Positions 13,080 through 24,593 of a DNA stretch of 64,000 nt are shown here, in pieces (position 1 is the first letter of the stretch; the number at the start of each line of letters is the position of its first letter). The translations under genes and the position numbers were made by a program. Below the pieces are notes generated by a model. That model had not been told where the DNA came from, did not search any database, and saw only the letters and a program-made list of their open reading frames with translations. This stretch comes from Cristatella mucedo (taxonomy: Eukaryota > Bryozoa > Phylactolaemata > Cristatellidae): positions 1,520,501 through 1,584,500 of the forward strand of contig WPIO01000035.1 in the NCBI GenBank assembly GCA_009760855.2, given 5' to 3'.

Positions 13080-14190
13080 TGTAATGTAATGCAATGTAAT
13101 GTATCTCCGTCCGTAACTCCACAAAGCCATACAGACTTTGTGGGTGTTATGCACGAGAGATTTGCATAGCCCACTCACAGCCTAAGCGGCTTTCCATACG
13201 CATTAGCCAAATGACTTCTTCTTACACAACAAAGAGAGACTGGGAAGCCTAGAACAGTCAGGAGAGCAACATAGGTAGTGGGTAGCATGGAAGTAGCAGG
13301 TCAGGAGAGCTGAAAAGAATGAGCCATAATCAGCCGCAGGAGAGTAGTTATCGTTGCATAAGAATTGTGGAAGCGAGTTCCACATTATAGGACGTGCAGA
13401 TCTAAAGCACCAGTCACCAACGGTCTTAAGCGGAGGAATAAAACGGCTAGTTTATTGTCAATACAGGACTTTAGGGTGCGAAGAGGCTGAAAATGGTGCA
13501 GCAATTTAGCTAAGCATGAAATTGCCAGGCGGTGGCCAGCCCTGTTGGTCAGCATAACTTCGCTTTGTATCCGTTGCTCAACCGGCATCTATTCTTGCTC
13601 TTTTAGCAAAACAGACATGTGCTGAAACCTCTGGGACTTGAAGCCTAGCCTTGAAGCCATATTCACAGTTAGCTGCAGTGGCATAGTTGCTTTGTTTGGT
13701 AGCCCAGCCAAACTGTAATTACAATAATCAAGCAGAGACAGAACTAAGGAGCTAGTTAAATTTTTGGCAAGCCACGGTGGAAGAAAGCTCCTAATCTTGG
13801 ATAGGGATCAGAAGCGATGGCTAAATGTAGAATCAGTCGTGTGAATGAAGCTTTTAAAATTTATACAGCTGCCGAAAACAACACCTAAAATTCGAGCACG
13901 TGGTAATGGTCTCCCAAAAGCATCACCTAATAGAAGAGCAAAGGCTTTCAATCCAGCCACCTCCTTGGAGTGTCTTATGAGCAGCATTTAGGTTTTATAG
14001 TGGTTTATCTTCAAGAAGTTTTCCGACATCAGGATCGAATATCGGGAAGGCAAGCATTCAGTTTCTCAGTGGCTGCATCAGATTCCGACGGTTTGAATGA
14101 CAAATACAGCAGAGTATCGTCAGCATAAAAGTGACATCTTATTCCGTGGGCCTTAATCACTTTTCCCAGAGTGCTGCCAAATACATTACT
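13080..14190 (-). mobile_element. LINE family 2 copy, 5'-truncated
   Basis: The complement carries a CR1/L2-type RT C-terminal region: PVEQRIQ near 13570 and MWNSLPQFL near 13380. The same order of blocks recurs on the minus strand at 34.6-35.5 and 36.9-38.0 kb. It differs in sequence and 3' end from family 1 and is disabled by stops. It lies in the B1-A2 intron. Confidence 0.75.
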
Positions 14191-14929
14191 TATCTTTCAT
14201 AAAGAATGGTTTTTCATTTCTTTATGAATACCAGTAGTAATTAACTAGTTAATCGCAGTGAGCTAAAATATAAAATAAAATTTAAATTTTTTATTGAATT
14301 AGTTATCCACATATCAGATTGTTCACAATATTGTTATGTCAATTGGTTTTTCAATGTAATGTTTCATCACTGCAAGTTTTTTAATGTGCAGTAGTCTTTT
14401 ACTACGACTTTATCATACCGACAAGCTCTCTTAAACTCATTTATTAAACTTAAGTAAGCATGCGTTTGCGTTTGACCAGTAGGCTATGTTAAGCGGCTAT
14501 GTAACAAGTTGTTCAGAATTACTGCAACCCTCATTCCTCTATTGCTGTAACTTAAAAGCCTAAAATCTTAATTGCATACAATATCTAATATATATTCAGT
14601 AAACAACTATTTATTAAGTAACCAATACAAGTTATGGTCATGATAATAATAACAGTCCATTTATATAGTGCCCTTTTTGGAATGAATCTCTCTATCCTTA
14701 AATAATCCTTACCATCCTTACAGATTCTGAAAATAAAGATTTACCCAATACTTTATGGTGAAATCTACAAGCAGCATGCAAACCCAGCTGCAGGCACGCC
14801 AAGCATCAGGCACACCTAGCAGCTGGTGGGAGCATGTGAGCAGGTAGATTCACATGTAGGATGATTGGCAAAGAGTCCTAATGATTTATAAAATAGAGAA
14901 ATTTTAAGTTTCTTCCTAACGTAACTTCA

Positions 14930-15110
14930 GGGGCCGAACCGAACTATATTTATTGTATAATTCATTTTTATATCGCATTAAGAGAACTTAATCACTATTC
15001 TGGAGCTTCACATACGCCTTGGGGCTTGAGCCCACGACCTCAGCCAGACCTTGGTCGGGGCGGGCACCTTAAGAGTTCGACCAAACAGGCTCGTCACATG
15101 CCCGTAGTGA
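14930..15110 (-). mobile_element. SINE family 1 (tRNA-derived)
   Basis: The reverse complement reads as the tRNA-like head (TGTTTGGTCGAACTCTTAAG, then CCCGACCAAGGTCTGGC and GAGGTCGTGGGCTCAAGCCC) and the conserved body ending in AGTTCTCTTAATGCGATATA. The A-box and B-box region is fairly preserved. Confidence 0.75.
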
Positions 15111-15734
15111 GTCCCAGGCTAATAACAATGCACGTTGGCTTCTCAAGATGACAAAGCTGCTCCTCACGAAGACGCTTTCGCGAATGGGATGACCAACAGC
15201 AAGCACTTAAATGCAAAACCTAATTTCCATGCCCTTATTATAAAGTGAAATTAACATAAACTGTGCAAATGCCATGTAGTTCCCACGGGTTGACTTTGTA
15301 AACGATTCATCAGGATCAAAACAAGAATGTTTTCGAGTATAATAGATAGCTGTGGCTGCCTTTCGCAGGAACATAAAATTCTCGTTAGCAACATAACCTT
15401 CCAAGACTAATTATTGTGAAACTTGCACCGTGGAAAACATGGTACATCTTTCTAAAAAAACGATTAAAGAAACTCATCTTTGATAACGATTTGTTCTCAA
15501 AAATTTCAAATTTGTTTGAGAACAATTTCAGGTCATAAACTACATGTGTCATAAGAAACTTAAAGTCTTCCTATTGTCAAGTCGTGTTATTGTTTTAGCT
15601 TTCGTTTACCCGTATGTTGATCTCCGAGTTGTAATTGTCTTGCTTCTTTGCTAAATTGCTTTAAGTAAGTCACTACTGTTAATTGTAGTTTTCAAAAATG
15701 AGTGTTAGTCAAATTGATTACGATTTGCATTTAG

Positions 15735-16106
15735 GTAGACCCGTTGTGAGAGCCCAGATTGGACAGCAAGTGAATCTTCCTTCACCTTGGTATGGTGGAA
15801 TTCCTTACTTTTTGTGCTGCGATTGTAATTCTCTTCAGGACTATAAGCTGATTCACGTGAGATGGAATGCCACTGGAGCAGTAGCTAATGACCTAAATGA
15901 TGACGAATATATCACCATAGCAAACACATATGGGCGAAAAACAAAACCTGGCACTTGCAGCTTCAGCTCTACAATTATCATAACTACCCAGCAAAATAGC
16001 ACACTAGATTTGAATATCCTTTGTACAGCCACGCTTGTCGATAAATCTTCAAACAATTCATCCTTTGAGGCAATTTCTTCAAATTTCTACAGCAGTGTCC
16101 GTGAAG
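15735..16106 (+). CDS. Exon A2: type A Ig-like domain
   Basis: 124 codons between GCATTTAG and GTATTT, phase 1 at both ends and exactly as long as A1. It keeps Cys28, Cys29, Trp44, Cys75, Cys97 and NTYGRK in register with A1 and adds Cys31. Sequons include Asn45 (NAT), Asn88 (NST) and Asn108 (NSS). An earlier AG (near 15688) would give a longer exon starting near an ATG at 15698. I prefer 15733-15734 because length, phase and alignment to A1 all agree. Confidence 0.82.
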
Positions 16107-16169
16107 GTATTTTAAAGTTAAATTTACGAATGTTACATGGTGATTAAATCAAGATAACTATTGATAGCA

Positions 16170-16495
16170 GGTCCCTTCCAACTTGCGTCAGACTGTCCCC
16201 TGATTTGACCACATTTAAACAGAACTTAAAAACACACCTTTTTAGGAGAGCATTTAATGGGTTGCTTTGATTTGTCCTTCATGTGCGTATGCATGCTGAC
16301 ATTGTGCATGCTGCCACTAACCACATTTGCATGCTTACCCTGAGCATTTTACCCCTAACCATGTTGTTTATGTTGTTTATCAAGCATAATATTACTAACG
16401 ATTCAATCGCGTTTATCTTTGCAGCTAAATTAAAGTGAGTAGGAAGAGTCGAGTTCTCTGAGGGCGCTTTATCAAGTGCAGTATTGTTATCATTA
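16170..16495 (+). mobile_element. LINE family 1, 3' end only
   Basis: A 5'-truncated copy of about 325 bp: the last ORF2 codons (TSPDLTTF-like), the 3' UTR with GCATGCTGAC repeats, and GAGGGCGCTTTATCAAGTGC. It starts about 65 bp after the donor of exon A2. Confidence 0.85.
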
Positions 16496-16499
16496 ACAT

Positions 16500-19118
16500 G
16501 GTGTGTTTACATAGCAGCAATCTAATGTTGTAATATGATGCTTGAAATTAAAGAAAGCAGGATCAACTCAGTAACTGCTTTTCGGCATCCCCGTAAATCT
16601 CTTAGCACCGAGGCTTGTACCAAGTTGAATAAATCACACATAGGCTGGATTTTGTAACTTTCCAGCTATTCTAGTATGATGCAAAGAACCTGTATATCCA
16701 TAGTATACTCTATATGGCCTTAGCCGATAAAACCCTATTCAAGATGAACCTCCAGCAAATATAAGTAACTTTGTGAATCACACAGTGTCGAATTGACTCT
16801 ATCAGAATAAGTCAATACACGTCATTACGCTTTATTCGCAGCAATTCCATCAGAATTCACGTGTGAATATATTCTTCTATAGCTGTTTCCTACACTTCAG
16901 AATTCTAAGGCCTGAAACTGACAGTCTTATTTGAGCCGGCTACGAAAATGCATCTTAACTGATCAAACCATGCAAAAACATACGGTCATGTCAATTTGTT
17001 TATGGAAGAGACATTAGACTTTGTACTGTTCTCTTAAATTAAGCTTTCATTGGTTCAATCTCTCAACTGTTACGCTTTAAAAGTTTCATGGGATCACTGG
17101 ATCTTATTTTTTATGTATAGTGCCAAAGTATTTATTAGGTAATTAAAATTTGTTAAAGCAACGAATTCCCTAACAACGTCAAGTGTGTTTTCTCTTCTAG
17201 AGCAGCGTATCCCTCTTATATTCTTCACAAAAATTGGAAATTGGAAAATAACTTTCAGGTACTTCGGAACTTGTGTTGTTGTAGAAATCATACATTCAGC
17301 CTGCTAATCCACGTATTGAGTTCCTTAACTCCTAACGGTAATAATCACTGAACCTGTCAGTTCTTTGGTCAATATTTTGCTTACGTCGCAAATACAAGAA
17401 ATTAATTAATGTTCTGGGTATTTATTTAAAATATCCGTATCACACTTTTCATTGCAGATATATCTCCTCTTACACCCATGATGTTACGAATAAGATTCGG
17501 AGTCATATGCAGGCAGTAAATTAACATTCAAGTCCATAAAGTCATGGCTGCTGTGTCCAATTTAATTCTTACATCATTGTGCTTAATCACTGTCGCCTGC
17601 ATATTAAAATCTCTAGATAGTGGTTTTCAACTTGAAACGTGATTCTAATAAAATGTCGATGCTCTTTCAAAATCTGTAATTTTATTAACCCTGAAATTAA
17701 TTATTCTTGACAGCTTAAATTTTAATTGTGCAAGGTTTTCTAATGCAATACATACATTTCGTACGTTCCCTTAAATTAATAATATCATTTAGGTCATATC
17801 AAATATAAACACGCAATCTCTTATTTACATCATTTGACTTTTTAAAAGTTTACTAATAAATTTTCCGCTGTGTTAGATTTTTGTGTGCTCTATGCTCAAA
17901 ATCGAATCGGCCATCAAATAGTATTCAAGCTGCATTCTCGTGTAGGCTCTAGTTTAAATCCATGTTCGAATGGTTACTTTCAACCAGGTTCTTACTGAAT
18001 GCTAGTACATCTCATAGTAAGTACTCACCTTGAGAATTACAAAAACTTTGTTACTACCCAGTTAGCTGCCAAGTGCAAATTAGCAATGAATGCTGCTCTC
18101 AACAATTTACCTATAGTCTAGAGACTCTGTATCACTCCGTTACTGTAAATCTATTCTAAGCCTGCATTTCTTACCCGAGCATTTGTAGCCGAACTGCGTT
18201 TTTGTTAAACATGCTATGAACTTTAGACCAGAAAAAATATTAGCTTTTACCTTTGCTTTGTAATTAGAGCAACCTTTCGATGTAATTACTAAAGCTTCTG
18301 ACCAAGTTGGTTTAAAAACTAACAAGGTGCGTTGTAACCCCAAATGTCTTATGCAAAAGAAGGTAGCAATTTTTCACTGACTAAAAGTGGGGTATGGTCA
18401 GTTTTTCACTCTCAGGCACAAATTCTTTTTTCTTCTGGCAAGTCCCTTTTTGGCGTTAAAAGCATCAGTGCACCTGTGGCACTGACATTAAAAGCACTGT
18501 TACTTCATGTAGTCACCTTTAACTCTATCCGAAGGGCAATAACTTTGAAATCTTTGAACTGCCACTGGTGCTGATTTTATTTGATTTCAACGATAAGTAT
18601 TTTACGTTTATGAAGTCTCATTCATAAGTAACGAGTGTTAAATCGGCAAATAAGAAGTTCATTCCTACTTCGAAGAAAAACTCCCCTTTAAACAAAGTTT
18701 GAATCACCAACGAAAACTCTTTACTTGTGGTGTTTTCAGTTGGATCGTAGCAGGTTTTCATTTGGTTATTAGACCTTCGAAATTACTGCAATGTGCTTGC
18801 AAATCTTTCAAAGAAAATTTTAGAAAGAAGTCTTTTTCAACGTGTCTGTACCAAGGCATGTAGTAACCTCAGCGATAATGTTATTCACCGTATATCTATG
18901 CCTAGTTAGTACAGCTAAATATTTGTGCAAATCAAGGTTTCTTGTCAAGTAATAAAGATCGGATAGTGTAAGAAGTGTTCAGAGAAATCATATACAAAAC
19001 ACAGAGTTTCAAATATAACCCAGGTTTTGTCATTTGTAACTGCCATTGAATATATACTAATTGAAGCCCTGTAGTTGCAACAATGCTTTGGAAAAATAGG
19101 ATTCACGATGGTTTTTAG
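16500..19118. other. Rest of A2-B2 intron
   Basis: AT-rich intron. Open frames such as 18344-18574 show no similarity to the A/B exons or to the LINEs here. Confidence 0.6.
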
Positions 19119-19433
19119 GTCCTCCGATGATAACAATAAAAAAAAATTTCCACGTCGAGAACAAGTTGCAGCTGTTATGCATCTTACCAGATTCATCCTT
19201 TCAAGATGCAATCACGATTACTTGGTATTTGAATAACCAACTAAACCACTTTGGAAAGCCAAGTGTTGTGGAAATCTCAGACCTAACAAACCGAACGGTA
19301 CTTGCTGGAGAATTCAAGTTCAGCATTCCTAAGGGTAATCACAAATTATATTGCAAGCGAAATATCGATGTGAAGTCTTCTACACCTATTACATCTAATA
19401 CCATAAGCGTCTATGGAAGGAGCATTAAGGATG
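19119..19433 (+). CDS. Exon B2: type B Ig-like domain
   Basis: 105 codons between GGTTTTTAG and GTGAGT, phase 1 at both ends and the same length as B1. Cys21, Trp36 and Cys79 repeat the 15 and 58 residue spacings of B1. ITITWYLNN and FSIPKGNHKLYCKR match ITINWYVNG and ISLPPGNFEIYCER. One sequon lies at Asn58 (NRT). It is the membrane-proximal Ig domain, because the next exon holds the membrane helix. Confidence 0.83.
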
Positions 19434-20197
19434 GTGAGTTGCTTGCGAGCACAGGAAGCTTTACTTGTTAGTCTATAAGGATTGTTGCTGTAATAAAAAA
19501 GTTATGTGAATTTCTTGTTGACCTGTGAAATAAATCTATGCAGCCACTAATATGGAATTTAGAGCTCAGAAAATCGTGGTCGTTCTTAAGAGAGCCTTTT
19601 CCGATAAAAATAGAGATGTGAAAGAATTTAGTTGCACGGCCAGTAATGATGTCATTTAAATGTAAATCATGTTACAATCAGATATAGAGACGTTTACCAG
19701 GTTTTTGAATGTTTATCTAGCTTGAAATATTGAAAAACATTATTTTTTTTGATTTTTCTAGATGCCTTATTATGAGTTAAGTAGAGCTTACTACTGGCTA
19801 TTTAGGCATAGTACAATTTACAATTTACAACCGTTAAGTCGGTTATGTCTTTGAGGATCCGTAGTGCTATCGTAGATATAGCGTCTACCGATAATATGCT
19901 ATGACTATGTTATTAGAAAACTTGTTGGCCCGGTATGACGCTGTTTTCATGGTTTTTGTTTTCAATAACTTCGTACTTACATGGGTAACATGTAATCAAG
20001 GTGCAGTGTTTTGGATGGCCGGGTAATTACTGGCAATGTATGAAGCAACGGAAAAAAGAGGCCAAGCTTGGTCAGAAATATTGGTTCATGATGAATTAAG
20101 TAGTGTAAAAATATTTAATTAGCTGTATCTGCTAATAGTCTGCTAATCATTTTAAAAACTGGTTTAGTTCACCAAAAGAAACGTTTCCCTCTCTAAC

Positions 20198-20223
20198 TCG
20201 CTCTCTCTCTCTCTACACACACA

Positions 20224-20273
<50 letters not shown>

Positions 20274-20514
20274 CACACATACACACACACATACACACAT
20301 AGATGTGTGTGTGTGTGTGTGCGTGTGTGTGTTCATGAGCTTGCGTCTCTTGCTATCGGTCTCTGCCTCTGTCTCTCTGTGTCTCGGTATCTCAGTCTGT
20401 CTGTCGGTCAGTATGTCTGTCTGTTTTTCTGCTTATCTGTCTGCCTGCCTGTCTTTTGTCTGTCTGTATGTCCGTCTGTTTGTCTGTCTCTGTCAGTCTC
20501 ACTTTCTTTCTGCG
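20198..20514. repeat. Compound (CT)n(AC)n(GT)n(CTGT)n microsatellite
   Basis: A CT tract, then about 85 bp of near-pure AC, then directly GT, then degenerate CTGT/CTGC repeats. The AC and GT arms are complementary and meet near 20302, so they can fold back. Three translated frames through it are artefacts. Confidence 0.95.
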
Positions 20515-20639
20515 TTTATCTCTTAGTGTTTCTCTCGATAAAAGCAGCCATGAAGGACATACATTAATGGAAGGACTATCGAAGATTTTCGCAAAAACTG
20601 TTGCTGGTAAACCCTGCATGCAATCGATAATAATAATAT

Positions 20640-21665
20640 AAATAATGATACAATAATACACTATATTAAGCGCCATCTGAGAACTTAATTTCTTTGGTAA
20701 TCACTCAAAATGTATTGCAAAAGGAAACGCGATTGAACGGCAAGTAATATTATGTTTAATAAACAACATGAATAACATGGTTAGTGGTGAAATGCACATG
20801 GGCTGATGCAAGTGTGGCTAGTGGGAGCACTCGCATTGTCAGTATCCATAAGCTTGTAAAGAAAGCATCACAGCGACCAACTCAATCCTGCCCTAAATAG
20901 GTGTGCATTTAATTTGTTTCAAAATTCGGTCAATTCAGGAGATGTCGTGAAGCAAGTTGGGAATGAGCTCCAGGATTTAGGAGCATTCGATCTAAATGCA
21001 GAGTGTCCAAGAGATTTTAGGTTAAAAAGAGGTACGGGTTAACATCTAGATTCCGAAAAGCAGGTTTACCATGCTTAGCTTGGTAGGGAAGTAGCTTTAA
21101 TAGCTCGGCTGGAGTTCAAGAATGAAGAGACCTAAAAGTGAGCGACATTACCATGAAGTCGATGCATTGCTTGAATGACAGCTTGGGCTGGTCGTAAAAA
21201 ACTGGTGTGCTGTATCACCTGCGAAGCTGACGACAGACATGCCTAGCTGCAGAGTTTTGCACAAGCTATACTCACCTGATTACACATGCCGGTAGGCCAG
21301 CAGCAGTGAATTACAGAAGTCAAGACTGGATGTCGCAAATGCATGGAAGAACTAATTTAGTATCCCTGGCCATAAAAGCCCAAGTATTGGCAATGCTATG
21401 TATGCAGACTTGATTGTTGTGCAGATGAGGTCGTTTATCAAAAGATCAGTTTTGAACGTGGCACCTAGATTTCGTGCAGATTGAAAGAGAGATATGCTGG
21501 CAGAGCCCTTTTGGAGTGTAAGCCTTTCCAATTTATAAATCAAATTCTGTTTGCCAATAAACAGCAGGTTAGTTTTATCATCACCTAATTTCAGAAAACG
21601 TGCTCCCATCAACGTGGAAATGTGGTCGATACTTGCAACACGAGAGTTGAGAAAATTCAAAATGT
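20640..21665 (-). mobile_element. LINE family 1 copy, 5'-truncated
   Basis: The complement runs from the RT region after the catalytic motif (MGARFLKLGDDKTNLL, frame at 21352-21921) to the 3' UTR and AATAATA tail at 20640. Many stops. It lies in the last intron. Confidence 0.85.
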
Positions 21666-21689
21666 AACGGTGAAACACTATACTTCTCA

Positions 21690-21800
21690 TAAATGATTGT
21701 AATAAAATAAATAAGAATAGTAATATTGATACGTTGGATAAAGTACCAGCAGGCAACTCAGTCTCTTTCAATGCACTCCGTATTTGCTGGAAAATAAGAG
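21690..21800 (-). mobile_element. LINE family 1 3'-tail fragment
   Basis: A second short minus-strand tail: TAATATTGAT, then GGATAAAGTACCAGCAGGCA and ACTCAGTCTCTTTCAATGCA, matching the start of other minus copies. It ends 140 bp before the last coding exon. Confidence 0.6.
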
Positions 21801-21940
21801 CTATCATCCATACAGTCTTGCCGACACTAAGAAAGGAATACCAATTTGATTTTGTCACAGTTCTTGTAGAGAGAAGTTCATACACTTGCATTGGGCTATT
21901 GATAAGTATGAATAGAAACACACATTTGTTGTCGTTGTAG

Positions 21941-22374
21941 ATGTTACATATGCCGGGGTGTATTATGGTGTGCCTGCAGCCTGTGTGGCTATTTTGATTG
22001 GTTACGTTGCAATCTACATCTATTACATAAATTCAAAGAAAGCCGCTGAAGCTTTGCAATATCAAGGTTTGCAGAAACAGCAGAATCACGTTGCTTCTTT
22101 TCCAGACGAAAACACTTTCTTTGGGAGTCAACAACTTGAATTCATAGTTCCTAGCCGGAGCTCAGGTCTTCATTTACTGAACTCAAGTTTACCCACTTCC
22201 AGTTACGACAGTAGTTCTGTTCCTAATTTATCTAGCAGTTATAGCCAGTCACATCAGCCATCCAAACTGTCTATCAACCACTCAGGAAGTATCAAATCTA
22301 ATGGAAAATTAATCGATAAAAGCCGAAGAGCATCCAGCGTTTCTTTCTCAAAGCATGTACAGTATAGCAGCTAG
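21941..22374 (+). CDS. Last exon: transmembrane helix and cytoplasmic tail
   Basis: Starts after GTCGTTGTAG in phase 1, codes for 144 residues and stops at TAG (22372-22374). Residues 11-30 (VPAACVAILIGY and on) form one hydrophobic helix, followed by SKK as stop-transfer. The tail is about 114 residues, rich in Ser. It has LQYQGL at 39-44, which fits the ITIM consensus (V/I/L/S-x-Y-x-x-L/V/I) ten residues inside the membrane. Further tyrosines (SYDSSS and VQYSS at the C-terminus) do not fit ITIM or paired ITAM spacing. An RRAS motif near the end is a possible basophilic kinase site. The tail resembles no family I can name. Confidence 0.85.
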
Positions 22375-22504
22375 GAAATGGGAGGTTTGTAAATTCCATG
22401 ATCCTTAAGTTTTACCGTGTCTGGAAAAATTAATTCAATCGTTTCCTATACAAATATCTCAAAAATATATTTGAATTTTATTTGGTATTGTAGAATTTGA
22501 ATTA

Positions 22505-22510
22505 AATAAA
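22505..22510 (+). promoter_or_regulatory. AATAAA polyadenylation signal
   Basis: Canonical hexamer about 130 bp after the TAG stop of the receptor gene, in AT-rich sequence. Position and strand fit a normal 3' UTR. Confidence 0.65.
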
Positions 22511-23159
22511 GCATGAATCATGAACATATCAGTATCATATATCGAGTTTGCTAAAACGAAGCAAAGATAACATGCCTACATTATTGTTTTCTCAGGCTGC
22601 TTGTTGTCCAGATCAGTAAGCCAACTGTTCCAAGTTACAACTAAAGAGAGCACGCTTTAAATAATATTCAATAGTAACAGATCATCTACAAGATTTCGTC
22701 AATTAAAGATGGAATTTGTAATTATTCTTAATCCCTTTTTAAGTAACCTAGCTCCGATTGCTATTAGCTGAGGCTTGTGATCATGATCGACGTTAACATG
22801 ACTTTCATCTGCAGTTACTCAGTTTATATAAAGCACTGCAACCAGATGGAAATTTCGTGATTATCATTACCTGACTTTTTATGACCAATTACCAAAGTGT
22901 AAAGTACCTCTGTTCATGCCCAGGTTCTTGTTTTGAATCCCATAATAGTGCTCTTTTGATTGCCTCACTTCTTGTTGACAGTTTTTGGCCGTTTCTTCGG
23001 GCAACTGCATGATTATAACCCATGTATGCACTCTTTGATTCAAAAATTAATTAATTGCTGTGGCTAGAGTTGGTAAATATTGTCATGCTAATAATAAGTA
23101 GTCAGTTATTTAAGACTTTACATCAAAAGTTAGCACAAACTTGTTTTAAAATTCATCTT

Positions 23160-23960
23160 AATTAGGATCTTGATTGGTAGCCACTGCAATTCAATGACAA
23201 GTGGTGTAATCTTGCAACTGAGCTCTTGTCAGACCAGCCTTGCTGCATTTGAACTTGCTATAACCGCCTGACATCGGAGGCCAGTTGACCAGCAAGGGAT
23301 GACTTACACAAGTCAATAGAGATGCTCCAACCGCTTATGCCAATTTAGTTTTCTTATTCCTGTCGATAAAAATGACAAACTTTACCAATGTTAATCAGCT
23401 GAAAATAGTCTGAATTGGACGTGGAGCAGATCCGCTCGTCCAATTAAAGGTAATATTAGAACAGGATGGCAAGATTTTGTGCACGTTGAATAGGACGCGT
23501 GTGGGCAGAGCAAATTTTGAGTGTTAACGTTTCAATTTTCGGAATCCAACCTGATTCGCCTGTAATTAATACATTGGTTTAATCCTCTTTCAATTTCTTA
23601 AAGTTTGCTGCCCTTTATTAAGAGTATCTTTATATATTCAGGGAAAGAGTTGACTGAGTTCAGAGTAGAGGAAAGCTGTGAAGGATCAAAGGGGATGTAT
23701 AATAGAGTGTCATCGGCACAGAAGTGAAAGTATACATTGTGCTTGGCTATCACATCGGCATTGGAAGTTGTCAAGACCATGAAAGAACGGGACAATGCAC
23801 AGAGCCCTGGGGTAACCCATTCTTCAGTGTTTCTGAGGATGATCGGAGTATTTTCACTAAAGTCATTTTAGGCTCTAGAGTCTCCCTCCGACATAGGACC
23901 TGAGCCATACAATTGCAGCTCTAGTTTTTCCCAGGCGTGGTGATAGCCTAATAAGAATAA
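23160..23960 (-). mobile_element. LINE family 1 copy, decayed
   Basis: The complement contains the catalytic YADD-type block (residues HFCADDTLLYIPFDPSQ at 23598-23795; YADD changed to CADD) and flanking RT sequence. The 3' UTR and tail are missing or unrecognisable. It lies between the receptor gene and the next signal-peptide exon. Confidence 0.75.
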
Positions 23961-24364
23961 CTTGAAAAAATCAAGACTTGGATATTTTACAGATCTATAC
24001 TCACACAATCACTATGCCGAAGCCTGTCTGGTTTCGTCTTTTATTTCCTAATATACATTTACTAAATGGTCTTTTATTTCCTAAATACATTTACTGTTCT
24101 CTTCCTTTGTTCCTAGACATACTGTAGTCGATTGCTGTGGTCTCACTGAAATTTGTGAATCTTGTCTTGCCATTAAAGATTCAATAAATCAATCAGGTGC
24201 TATTGAGACTAAATTATACAAATATCATAAATCTTGAGTCATCGTAACGTTCCTAACAATTGCCACTTAATGCTGTAAGTACTTTTGAGGTTAACGACCA
24301 TTGCTAGAATCTCCTAGCTCGGGAAAGACTGCTTGGATTAATAAGACTGATAAAGTCATTCACA

Positions 24365-24419
24365 ATGAAGCACTCATGTGGATTATGGCAATACATCACA
24401 CTGTGTATCATCAGTCCAG
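24365..24419 (+). CDS. Signal-peptide exon of a second receptor gene
   Basis: An ATG opens 18 codons: MKHSCGLW, then a hydrophobic stretch QYITLCIIS. It ends in a phase-1 donor CCAG|GTAATT. The start, length, hydrophobicity and phase are what the first coding exon of this IgSF family should have. It lies 2 kb after the end of the first gene and 174 bp before an A-like exon. No promoter was recognised. The downstream exons of this copy are damaged, so this is probably the head of a pseudogene or of a gene using other exons. Confidence 0.5.
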
Positions 24420-24593
24420 GTAATTTTTATTGTCTACATCTTCAAGTAGGGGTTCTGAGTTTAAATACTGGTGATTTTCTGATGCCAAGTACAAAAGAAG
24501 CCACTCAATTCCTGTTCAAAATCCTATATATCATAAGTTTCGACGAAAATTGCGTAATGACCATAATATAGGACATATTAATTCTGAGTTTAG

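Larger units (their letters stand above)
2950..22374 (+). other. IgSF transmembrane receptor gene (5' end missing)
   Basis: Five exons can be joined: 2950-3321, 12029-12343, 15735-16106, 19119-19433 and 21941-22374. All acceptors and donors are phase 1, and the join is open for 602 residues to a TAG stop. The product is a type I membrane protein with at least four Ig-like domains in the order A-B-A-B, one membrane helix and a cytoplasmic tail of about 114 residues. The phase 1-1 rule is normal for Ig-domain exons and lets them be duplicated without breaking frame. A and B exons have constant lengths (372 and 315 bp), so the A-B pair was duplicated as a unit. Introns of 2.5-8.7 kb are filled with LINEs, microsatellites and decayed exon copies. 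A signal-peptide exon must lie upstream. Role is unknown; a cell-surface recognition receptor, such as an allorecognition or immune-type receptor, is the natural guess. Confidence 0.82.

Noticed and set aside
18344-18574. 76-codon plus-strand ORF in the A2-B2 intron
   Set aside because: No splice sites in phase, no similarity to other exons; likely chance.
18945-19211. 88-codon minus-strand ORF
   Set aside because: It overlaps exon B2 in antisense; exon B2 has splice sites, phase and a paralogue, the minus frame has none.
20305-20676. Overlapping ORFs rich in Cys/Val/Ser/Leu and Thr/Asp/Arg
   Set aside because: Translations of the GT and CTGT repeat tract.
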